From Corynebacterium sp. Marseille-P3884 (GTDB lineage Bacteria; Actinomycetota; Actinomycetes; Mycobacteriales; Mycobacteriaceae): a stretch of DNA of 64,000 nt. The position numbers were made by a program, and so were the translations under genes. Below, in pieces: positions 45,075 through 53,800 of this stretch (position 1 is its first letter; each line of letters starts with the position of its first letter). Under the pieces are notes generated by a model. That model was not told the DNA's origin. It saw only the letters and a program-made list of their open reading frames with translations, and made no database searches. The stretch covers positions 1 through 64,000 of the forward strand of contig NZ_JAGKSD010000007.1 in the NCBI RefSeq assembly GCF_017942225.1, read 5' to 3'.

Positions 45075-45863
45075 GTGGAACCAATTATCAGTGCCCGTGA
45101 CCTCGTTGTTCGCCGCGGGGACGCGCCATTGAGCTTCGACGTATATGAAGGGCTCACGCTCCTGATCGCGGAGCGTGAGTCCGGTGCGTCGACCCGCAAT
45201 ATGGCGCTGGCCGGTCGTTTCCGCCCCATGGGCGGCGAGGTGCTTTTGGGCGGCGAGACCACCTCCCCGCGCCAGCGTTTCAAGCGCGTCGCGCTGGCTG
45301 GCGTGGATCTGATCGACAGCCTCGAGCGCCAGGTGGATGTCCGCGAGTTCATCCGCGAGCAGGTCGCGTGGAGCCAGATGTTCTTCATCCCGGTCCGCCG
45401 CGACATTCTCAACCACCCGAAGGTGGAGCCGTGGTTAGAACCGCTCGGCCTGACTCACCTGGAGCCGTCGCTGGACGTGGGCAAGCTCAATGTGGAGGAC
45501 CGTTTCCGCCTTCGCGTCATGCTGGCGCTCATCGCCCGGCCGGACGCCGACCTGGTCATCGTCGACGACCTGGACCAGATCCGCAGCGTGAAGCTTCGCA
45601 ACGAGGTCATCGAGGACCTGGCCACGCTCTCGCAGCAGGTTCCGGTACTGGCCACCACCGTCAACGACTACGAGGAAGGCCACGTCGACCACATCATCGA
45701 CCTGCGCTACGGTGCCGGGCCCGCCCCGGATGCCGAGCTCGACGAAGACTCCGTTCTCGCCGCCGCGGCCGAGGACCCGTGGAGCAAGGACGAAGACAGC
45801 CAGGACAGAAGCACAGGCCCAGATAACCCCGACACCGAAGAGATTGAGGAGGTCTCCCGATGA
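45075..45863 (+). CDS. Degenerate ABC-type ATPase-like protein
   Basis: The 262-residue protein has the overall layout of an ABC ATPase (ISARDLVVRRGDAPL start, Walker B-like LVIVDDLD, DHIIDLRYG end). The Walker A position reads GASTRNM without the usual Gly-Lys-Ser/Thr, and LNVED replaces the LSGGQ signature. The catalytic Glu after Walker B is Asp. ATP hydrolysis is therefore doubtful. Its Glu/Asp-rich tail leads into an overlap with the next gene. It is probably a partner or regulator of the YhgE-type membrane protein. It starts with GTG. Confidence 0.75.
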   Translation: MEPIISARDLVVRRGDAPLSFDVYEGLTLLIAERESGASTRNMALAGRFRPMGGEVLLGGETTSPRQRFKRVALAGVDLIDSLERQVDVREFIREQVAWSQMFFIPVRRDILNHPKVEPWLEPLGLTHLEPSLDVGKLNVEDRFRLRVMLALIARPDADLVIVDDLDQIRSVKLRNEVIEDLATLSQQVPVLATTVNDYEEGHVDHIIDLRYGAGPAPDAELDEDSVLAAAAEDPWSKDEDSQDRSTGPDNPDTEEIEEVSR

Positions 45864-48007
45864 TTTCCGGACTTCACATCGGCTCGCACTTCCGCAAGCT
45901 CTTGAACGGCAAGCTGCCACCCCTGGCGCTCATCGCCGTCATGTTGCTGCCGCTGCTGTTCGGCGGCTTGTTCGTGTGGAGTTACTGGGACCCGCTGGGC
46001 AACCTGAATAAGATTCCGGTGGCGCTGGTCAATTCCGACGAAGGTGCCGAGGGGCCCGACGGGGAGGAGATTCACGCCGGCGACCAGGTGGCGGAGAAAC
46101 TGCTCGAAATTGAGCCGATGAACTTCGTCGAGGTCAGTGCCGAGGATGCCCGCCAAGGCATTGCCGAGGGCAAGTATTACCTCGGCGTGGAGATTCCGAA
46201 GGATTTCTCCGAGTCGTCCGTCAGCGTGAATTCGGACCACCCTCACCCGGCAAAGATCAATGTCACGCTGAATAACACGAACGGTTTCATCCCCACGATG
46301 CTGGGCAACCAGGTCACGCGTGTGATGACGTCGGTGATCGGTGAGACGGTGGGCGAGCAGATTTCACGCCAGCTCTTCATGGGCTTCAACACCATCGGCG
46401 ACGGCATGGACAAGGCCGCGGACGGCGCGGATCAGCTCCACGACGGCGCGGGCAAAGCCAAGGACGGCGGCGAGCAGATCGGCGACGGCGCGGGCAAGCT
46501 CAACGACGGTCTCCAGCAGGCCAAGGACAAAACGCCAGAGCTCGTCGACGGCATCGAACAGCTTGACGACGGCGCGACCGATCTCGACGACGGCGCCAAC
46601 CGCCTCAACGACGGTCTCGGCGAGGCCTCTGACGGTGCTGACGAGCTCGCCGACGGCATGGGCCGCCTGCGCGACGGCGTGAACACCCTCGGCGCCGGCG
46701 CCGCCGCCGTGTCCGCGGGCGTGGACAAGGTGACCGGCATCGGCGACACGCTGGAGGAGATCCAGGCGGCGAACGACCGCCTCAACTCCTCGATCGACCA
46801 GGCCATTTCGGACCTGGAGAATGTCGGCGGCCCCGCCGCCCGCGGTCTGGTTGACCGCCTGCGCCAAATCCAGGACGATGCGGGAATTTCCGTCGTCGAC
46901 CCAGAGACCCAGGAGATGATCGACACTGCACTGGACCCGGCCACGATCGACCAGCTCAAGGAATTGCGCGACGGCGCGGCCCAGCTCGCGGACGAGCTGA
47001 ACAACCCGGCTGCCCAGTTCGTCACCGGCATCAACGACGCAGCGGACGGCGCGCAGCGTCTCTCCGACGCCTTGCACCTGCTGCACGACGGTTCGGGCCA
47101 GCTCGTTGCCGGCACCGCGCGCCTCACCGACGGCACGTCCAAGCTCGTCGTCGGCGCACGCACACTCGCCGACGGCACCACCCAGCTCGCCGACGGATCC
47201 GAGCAGCTCGTCGTGGGCATGGACGAGCTTAACGACGGCCTGGTCCAGCTCGACGACGGTTCCGGCGAGCTGGCGCTGAAAATCACCGAGGGCTCCGAAC
47301 AAGTCCCCAGCTTCGAGGGCAGCAAGCTCGACGAGGCCGCAGACGTGGCCGGTGCCCCTGTGCGCATGCAGAACACCGGCGACGACCTGACCACTTTCGG
47401 CCAGGGTCTCTCCCCGTTCTTCTTGTCGCTATCCCTGTGGTTCGGCGGCCTGATCCTTTTCATGATCTTCAACCCGATCTCACGCCGCGCCATCGACTCG
47501 GGCACCAACCCGGCGCGCGTGGTGATGGGCTCCTGGATCCCCGCCGTCTTGGTCGGCTTAGTGCAGGCATTCAACCTGTGGGCGGTGCAGCACTTCGTCC
47601 TGGATGTGAATCCGCAGCACCCGTTCCAGATGCTGCTGGCGTTGGGCTTCATCGCCGCTGTGTTCAACACCGCGATCCTGGCGATCTACTCGCTTTTCGG
47701 CCCATCAGTGGGCCGCTTGATCACGATGGTGCTGATGTCGTTGCAGCTCGTGGCCTCCAACGGCCTGTACCCGCCGGAGGTGCAGCCGGACTTCATCCAG
47801 TGGGTCCACTCCTGGGACCCGATGCGCTTCTCCGTCGACCTGATGCGCCACACGCTGTTCGGCACCCTGCCGGGCGACAATCGCGTGGGAATCGCCGTTG
47901 CAGTCCTCGGTGCCCTGGGCGTGGCATCCTTCCTGCTAGCCATGCTCGGCTTCTGGAAGGAGCGCGTGCTCATGGAAAAGGACATCCACCCCGAGCTCGA
48001 CGTCTAG
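45860..48007 (+). CDS. YhgE/Pip-domain ABC-2-like membrane protein
   Basis: The 715-residue protein has one N-terminal helix (about 18-38), a long extracytoplasmic region and about five helices at the C-terminus (about 515-700) of ABC-2 permease type. The outer region carries many Asp-Gly heptad-like repeats of pattern DG-x-x-x-L-x-DG between about residues 175 and 475. This is the phage-infection-protein architecture; relatives act in lipid or drug export and in ESX-like secretion. It overlaps the ATPase-like gene by four bases, so the pair is coupled. Confidence 0.85.
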   Translation: MISGLHIGSHFRKLLNGKLPPLALIAVMLLPLLFGGLFVWSYWDPLGNLNKIPVALVNSDEGAEGPDGEEIHAGDQVAEKLLEIEPMNFVEVSAEDARQGIAEGKYYLGVEIPKDFSESSVSVNSDHPHPAKINVTLNNTNGFIPTMLGNQVTRVMTSVIGETVGEQISRQLFMGFNTIGDGMDKAADGADQLHDGAGKAKDGGEQIGDGAGKLNDGLQQAKDKTPELVDGIEQLDDGATDLDDGANRLNDGLGEASDGADELADGMGRLRDGVNTLGAGAAAVSAGVDKVTGIGDTLEEIQAANDRLNSSIDQAISDLENVGGPAARGLVDRLRQIQDDAGISVVDPETQEMIDTALDPATIDQLKELRDGAAQLADELNNPAAQFVTGINDAADGAQRLSDALHLLHDGSGQLVAGTARLTDGTSKLVVGARTLADGTTQLADGSEQLVVGMDELNDGLVQLDDGSGELALKITEGSEQVPSFEGSKLDEAADVAGAPVRMQNTGDDLTTFGQGLSPFFLSLSLWFGGLILFMIFNPISRRAIDSGTNPARVVMGSWIPAVLVGLVQAFNLWAVQHFVLDVNPQHPFQMLLALGFIAAVFNTAILAIYSLFGPSVGRLITMVLMSLQLVASNGLYPPEVQPDFIQWVHSWDPMRFSVDLMRHTLFGTLPGDNRVGIAVAVLGALGVASFLLAMLGFWKERVLMEKDIHPELDV

Positions 48008-48036
48008 CGGGCGGGTGCAGCAGGCGCACCCCCGGA

Positions 48037-48750
48037 CTACCGGGCCTGCAGGTGCTCGAGGATACGGCGCTCCAATCCGCCGAACTCAGGCGAGCTGAGC
48101 ACCTCGGTACCGCGGGGGCGCGGCAGGTCCACGTCGATGATCTCGCGGACGCTGGTCGGGCGGGGGTTGAGCACCACGATCCGGTCGGAGAGCATGATCG
48201 CCTCGCGCACGTCGTGGGTGATCAGCATGGCGGTCCAGTCGTGCTCGGCCCACATGCCCTGCAGCCACGTCTGCAATTCGGAGCGGGTGAGGGAATCGAG
48301 GGCGCCGAACGGCTCGTCGAGAAGCAATGTGCTCTTTTCCTGCACAACGGTGCGCAAAAGCGCGGCGCGTTGACGCATGCCGCCCGAAAGCTGGAACGGC
48401 AGGGACTTTTCGAATCCCTCGAGGCCGAATTGCGGGAACCATTCACGCGCGCGGGCGCGCGCTTCCTTTTTGGGCACGCCCTGGACCTCGAGGCCGAGCG
48501 CGGCGTTCGCTTCAATGGTGCGCCACGGAAAGAGCAGGTCTTTTTGGGGCATGTAGGCGGTGGTGCCGTCGAAACGCAGCTCGCCCGAGTCCGGCTTGTC
48601 CAGCCCTGCGATGATGTTGAACAGCGTCGACTTGCCCGCGCCGGACGGGCCGATGAGCGAAACGAACTCGCCGGGCGCGACGTCGAAGCTCACACTGTCG
48701 AGCACCTGGCGGTCGCCGAATGCGCGGCTGATCTGGTTAAGCTCAAGCAC
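48037..48750 (-). CDS. ABC transporter ATPase of a thiamine-precursor importer (ThiZ-like)
   Basis: The 237-residue ATPase has intact Walker A (GPSGAGKST), signature LSGGMRQR and Walker B STLLLDEPFGALD. It belongs to the nitrate/taurine/pyrimidine subgroup. With the permease and NMT1-type binding protein upstream it imports a thiamine precursor, probably hydroxymethylpyrimidine or a formylaminopyrimidine. It overlaps the permease gene by 8 bases. The operon is under a TPP riboswitch. Confidence 0.88.
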   Translation of the reverse strand: MLELNQISRAFGDRQVLDSVSFDVAPGEFVSLIGPSGAGKSTLFNIIAGLDKPDSGELRFDGTTAYMPQKDLLFPWRTIEANAALGLEVQGVPKKEARARAREWFPQFGLEGFEKSLPFQLSGGMRQRAALLRTVVQEKSTLLLDEPFGALDSLTRSELQTWLQGMWAEHDWTAMLITHDVREAIMLSDRIVVLNPRPTSVREIIDVDLPRPRGTEVLSSPEFGGLERRILEHLQAR

Positions 48751-49552
48751 GCTCGGCCTTCCTTTCCTTGATGTGCCACGGAATCACCGCACGCTCGATG
48801 AGGTAGGTGGACAGGTACAAAGCCACGCTGATGATGGCCGTGACCACCACCGCGGCGAGCACGAGGTCGGTGCGGAAGGCGTTCTTCTGCACGCTCATGT
48901 AGATGCCCAGGCCCTTCTTCGCGCCGACGTATTCAGCGAAGATCGCGCCGGTGACCGCATACGTGATGCCGATACGCAGCGCGGTGAAGAATTCAGGCAT
49001 GGCCGACGGCAGGCGCACCATCCAGAACTCGCGCCATTTCGACGCCCCCATGCTGCGCAGCAGGTTCGATGCCTCGCGGTCGGTGCGGGCGAAGCCTTCG
49101 ATCAGGCCGATGGAGATGGGGAAGAAGGTCACAAGTGCGACCACCAGCGTCTTCGGCAGCAGGCCGAAGCCGAACCAGATGATCATCAGCGGGGCGATGG
49201 CCACCACCGGGATCGTCTGCGACGCCACCAGCAGCGGGGTCAACCCACGCTTGAGCGTCGGGGAGAAATCGATCGCGATGGCGATGATCCACGCGCACAC
49301 CAGCGACAACGCGAAGCCGATGAGCGTGACCTGCAAGGTCGCCAGTGCGTGTGTGCCCAGGATTTCGCGTTGCGCCCATCCAGAGCGCGCGACCTGCGAC
49401 GGCGCCGGCAGCACCTGCGGACGCACGCCCGTGGCACGCACGGCCGCCTCCCACACAGCGAGGCCGGCGAGCACGAAGAGCAGCGGCACCCAGAGGTTGC
49501 TGCTCAGCCCGCGGGCGCCGCCGGCGGCGGGACTACTCGGAGATGTACTCAT
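48743..49552 (-). CDS. ABC transporter permease of a thiamine-precursor importer (ThiX-like)
   Basis: The 269-residue protein has about six helices and the inner-membrane component loop (EGFARTDREASNLLRSMGASKWREFW). It forms the channel of the riboswitch-controlled importer. Its start overlaps the end of the binding-protein gene by 20 bases; an internal later start is possible. Confidence 0.88.
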   Translation of the reverse strand: MSTSPSSPAAGGARGLSSNLWVPLLFVLAGLAVWEAAVRATGVRPQVLPAPSQVARSGWAQREILGTHALATLQVTLIGFALSLVCAWIIAIAIDFSPTLKRGLTPLLVASQTIPVVAIAPLMIIWFGFGLLPKTLVVALVTFFPISIGLIEGFARTDREASNLLRSMGASKWREFWMVRLPSAMPEFFTALRIGITYAVTGAIFAEYVGAKKGLGIYMSVQKNAFRTDLVLAAVVVTAIISVALYLSTYLIERAVIPWHIKERKAERA

Positions 49553-50555
49553 TAGTGAAGTAGGTGCTCCAGTCCGGGGCTTCGCTCAGGGGGTTGTTGG
49601 CATCGTCGACAAGCAGCTCGTTGTCGAAGAGGAACTGGCCCAGGTCCGCCCAGTGCTTCTCGGTCTGGTGACCGAACTTGCCGTTCTCGTCGAGCATGTA
49701 CTGCTCGGAGAGCATGCGCTGGCTCTTCTTCAAAAACTCGAGGTCGGTGAGGATCTCCGGGTTCTCCTTCTGCAGGATCTCCGCCGCCTCGTCCGGGTTA
49801 TCCACGGCGTCCTGGTAGCCGCGCTGGATGGCCTGGACGAACTTCTTGGTGTCCTCCGGGTTCTCCTCCATCCACTTATTGCTGCCCACGACGAGCATCT
49901 GGTAGCAGTCCGGGAAGCCGTAGTCGGTGTAGGCGAAGTTCTTCAGCTCGACACCGCGGTCGGCGGCCTCGATGCCCTCCCACGCGACGTACGGGACGGT
50001 GAAGTCGACGTCGTGGTTGTACAGCGCCTCGTATGCGGAGGTACCCAGGGTGACTTCCTCGAATTCGCCCTTGCCGCCGGCACCGCGGATGACACCCTTC
50101 AAAATCGCGTGATCCGACGGGGAGCCGAAGCCGCCGAACGTCTTTCCGTCCAGGTCGGCCGGGCTCTTGATGTCGTCGCGCTCAGCCAGGACGCTGACTT
50201 CGGTGGTCCACGTCTGCTCGACCGCCAGAACGGAACGCACATCTGCGCCGGCCGCCTTGGCCATCGTCATGCGGTCCTGCGTGTCGACGGCGAACTCGGC
50301 ATTGCCGGAGTCCGTCAGCAGGATCGGGTTGCTGTCGTTGTACGGCACGACCTCCACGTCCAGGCCCGCTTCCTTGAAGTAGCCCTTATTCATGGCCACG
50401 TACAGGCCCGTGTGGTTCGTATTCGGGGTCCAGTCGAGTGCGAAACGGACCTTAGTCATGCCGTCCGAATCATCAGCGCCGCCACCGCACGCCGCAAGCA
50501 TCATCGTCGATGCCAACGCGGTCAGAAAAACGGCGATTTTCTTGCTAATGCCCAT
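49533..50555 (-). CDS. NMT1/THI5-like substrate-binding lipoprotein (ThiY-like)
   Basis: The 340-residue protein has a lipobox LAAC and then the NMT1/THI5-like periplasmic-binding fold (VRFALDWTPNTNHTGLYVA, FGGFGSPSD). ThiY-type proteins bind formylaminopyrimidine for salvage into thiamine synthesis. It is the first gene after the TPP riboswitch. Confidence 0.9.
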   Translation of the reverse strand: MGISKKIAVFLTALASTMMLAACGGGADDSDGMTKVRFALDWTPNTNHTGLYVAMNKGYFKEAGLDVEVVPYNDSNPILLTDSGNAEFAVDTQDRMTMAKAAGADVRSVLAVEQTWTTEVSVLAERDDIKSPADLDGKTFGGFGSPSDHAILKGVIRGAGGKGEFEEVTLGTSAYEALYNHDVDFTVPYVAWEGIEAADRGVELKNFAYTDYGFPDCYQMLVVGSNKWMEENPEDTKKFVQAIQRGYQDAVDNPDEAAEILQKENPEILTDLEFLKKSQRMLSEQYMLDENGKFGHQTEKHWADLGQFLFDNELLVDDANNPLSEAPDWSTYFTNEYISE

Positions 50556-50604
50556 TTACCTCGGCCTTTCTCCGGGCGGAGGCATAGGTGCATGCATTCT
50601 TCGC

Positions 50605-50685
50605 GACCATCCCTCCGCCAGTACTAACTGGATCAGGTTCAACGGGTGTCATCTCAGCCTTCGTCGAAGGCACCCCGTGTCACGC
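50605..50685 (-). promoter_or_regulatory. TPP riboswitch (THI element)
   Basis: On the minus strand the THI-box landmarks occur in order: ACGGGGTGCC, GGCTGAGA (50659-50652), ACCCGTTGAACCTGATC, and CAGTTAGTACTGGCGGAGGGA. It precedes the binding-protein gene by about 50 bases and is expected to switch the importer operon off when thiamine pyrophosphate is plentiful. A candidate promoter upstream on the minus strand is TTAAGA-N18-TATACC (about 50722-50694). Confidence 0.95.
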
Positions 50686-50802
50686 CTTTAAGGGTATACC
50701 AGGGTGGTTTCCAGGTTCTTAAGGGCTTCCGCTTATCGACGAAAAAACAACCCTGGTTCTCCATCCCCCTCAAAGCGCAAAATTCCTTGACGACAAACAG
50801 CA

Positions 50803-50838
50803 AAGCGGGCGAACCCCATCAAAGGAGTTCGCCCGCTT
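50803..50838 (-). terminator. Terminator of the large surface-protein gene
   Basis: Twelve-base arms AAGCGGGCGAAC and GTTCGCCCGCTT enclose a 12-base loop, followed on the minus strand by TGCTGTTTG. It lies 24 bases past the stop codon. Confidence 0.75.
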
Positions 50839-50861
50839 CAGGCTCTCAATCGGAGATTCGA

Positions 50862-53800
50862 CTACTGCTCGCGGGAGCTGGCGGCTTCCTTGGAGCTGGA
50901 GCCACCGTTGGAGTTAGAGCTAGAGCCGTTGGAGGAAGCCTCGTTCAGGTCGACAACCTCACATGCGTGCAGGACGCCTGCACCGATACCGGCGATGACA
51001 GCGATAGCTGCGACTGCTGCTGCGCCGGCACCGATCAGCGGTGCGATCTGAGATGCAGCGGCATCGATACCTGCTGCGTTCGCTGCACGGTCTTCGTTGA
51101 AGATACCGAGACCCTTCTGCAGATCGGTGTTAGCTCGCTGGATCGCAGCGTTCAGCTGTGCGCTGACGTGCTCGAAGCCCGGGACCTGGACCTGGGACAG
51201 GATGCCTGCCGGGATAGCGAGGAGCAGCGGCAGGGACAGCAGGGAGATCGCGCCGATGCAAGCCGGGTTGGAGGAGCCGCCACCGCGGACCTTGCTGCTG
51301 CCGGTGTTGACGGTGATGTTCACGTTGTTGGTGAACGTCTTGCCGTCCGGGCTGGTCCAGCTGATGGTCAGGTTACCGCTCAGCGGCTTGCCGTCCTTGC
51401 GGGTCAGCGTCCAGGTGCCGTCACCGTTGTCCTTGACATCGAACTCACCGGTGACATCCTTGTCGCCGTCCTTGATGGTGATCTCGCCGCCCTTGCCCGG
51501 AGCCGTGATCTCGACGATGCCGTTCTCCGGGTCCTTGTCGGTCACGGTGATGGTGCCAGCGTTTCCGCCCTTGTCGCCGTTGCCCTCGATGACGATGGTG
51601 CCCGTGCTGGACGTGTTCTTACCGTCTTCGCTGGTCCAGGTGATGTCCAGCTTGCCGTTCAGCGGCTTACCGTCCTTGCGGATGATGGTGTAGGTGCCAT
51701 CACCGTTGTCCTTGACGGTGTACTCACCGGTGACGTCCTTGCCGTTGCCATCCTTGATGGTGATCTCGCCGCCCTTGCCCGGGGTCTCGATCGTCAGGGT
51801 GCCCTTGTTCGGGTCCTTGTCAGTCACGGTGATGGTGCCGGACTGGTCGCCATCGTTGTTGCTCGGGGTCTTGCCCTCAATCACGATCTCGTAGCGCTTG
51901 ACCGGATTGCCGTTGGGATCGCGCTCTTCGATGATGAGCTTGCCGGACTGACCCGGCTTGTCCTCGTTCGGGCGGACAACGACCTTGTCGTCCTGCTTGT
52001 CGATGACGACCAGGTCCTTGTCGCCTTCGACGACCTTCACATCGTTGCCGGGCTTGACGTCGACGGTGAGCTCACCGGACTGGACGCGACCGTTCGAGCT
52101 GTCGCCGCTGGTGTTGACGATGGTCACATTGCGCTGCGGGACCTTACCCTCCGTGATGTCGACCTTGTAATTGGTCGTGCTGCCATCTGGGTTCTTGACC
52201 TCGATGACGGCCTTGCCGGTCTCACCGTTCTTCGGCTTGATGATCAGCTGGCCGCCTTCACGGGTGACCTCGACCTTCTTCTCGCCTTCGATAACGGTGT
52301 GCTTGGAGTTCTGGTCGACAGTGATAGTCGCGCTGCTCGAGCTCGTGTTTTCGAGCTTCACGTTGATATCGGTGGTCTTCGGCTGGGTCGGCTTGACCGT
52401 GACGATCAAGCGGTGCGTGGTGCGTCCTTCTTCGTCACGAACCTCGATGACGAACTCGCCGTTAGCTCCGGCCTTGGGCTTGAAGAGCGTTTTATCGCCG
52501 TCCTTCGTGACGTTGACGAGCTTTTCACCCTTGGTGACCGTGAGGTTCTCACCGGTGATCGTGATGGACCCGTTGTCCGTGATCTCCCTGCGCTCCTCAG
52601 GAATGTCGGCAGGGGTGATCGTGATCTCCCACTTCGTCAGAAGCTGATTATCCGACGTGCGCTCCTCTACAACGACCGTGCCTTTGGAACCCTGCTTGGG
52701 CTTGACCAACAGTTTGCCGTTGTTCTCGTCAGTGGTGACGAGATTGCCGCCCTGAACAATCTTCAGGGTGTTGCTCGAGGCGCCGGGGGTGATGGAGAAA
52801 TCGGTGAGATCATCGATCGACTTACGCACGACATTGGTGGTGACCTTCTGCTTAGTCGTGGTGACCACAAAGGTGTAACGGCCGATGACCTGGTTGTTCT
52901 CGTCGAGGATCTCAATGACGGCCTGGCCGTTCTTGCCCGGCACACCCTCGACAACGAGAGTGTTGCCGTTCTTGGTGACCTTGACGTTGTCGTCACCGGA
53001 AACAACTCGGTGGGTCCAATCGCCGGAGATGGTGATCTCCGACTTACCGCCGTCCTGCAGCGTGATCGTGCGCTCATCGACGTTCACCTTGGTGTCGACG
53101 TTGATCGTGTACTGATCCTTGTTGCCCCACTCATCAGTGACCACGAGGACAGTCTGGCCCTTCGTGTTCGGCTTCGGAGTGATGATCAGCTCGCCGTTCT
53201 TCTCCTCGACGTTGACCAGGTCTTTGCCCTTGGTGAACTCGAAGCTTCCCTTGTTCTCGATGCGGATCTTGCCGCCAGCGACGATGTTCTCAACGTGGGT
53301 CTCGGTCTTCGTGTTGACCGTGATGTTCACGTTCACCGTGTCAACGGTGTTGCCGTTTCCGTCGAGGATTTCGACGACAACGGTCTTACCGTTCGAACCC
53401 GGCTTCGGGGTGACGATGAGCTTGCCGTTCTCTTCCTTAACAGAGGCCCATTCACCACCGCGAACGACCTTGTGGCTGCCGTCGGACGGCAGCGTGATCG
53501 TCACCGAACGGTTATTGGAGCCGCCACCGTTGACGACCACATTGTGGTTGGAGTCATTCTTGTTGATGTCGGTGTAGTCGACGTCCACCGTGTACTCGTG
53601 GGTGGTGCCCTTAGCGTCAGTGACCACGATGGTCACCGTGCCCTTGGCGCCCGGCTTCGGCTTGATGACGAGCTTGCCGTTTTCCTTGACGACCTCTGCG
53701 AGGTCGCCGCCCTCCTTCACCTCAAACTTCCAGCTACCGGAGACGTTCGAGCTGACGTCGATCGTGCTCTCGTACTCGTTGTAGTTGTAAATGTAGGTGT

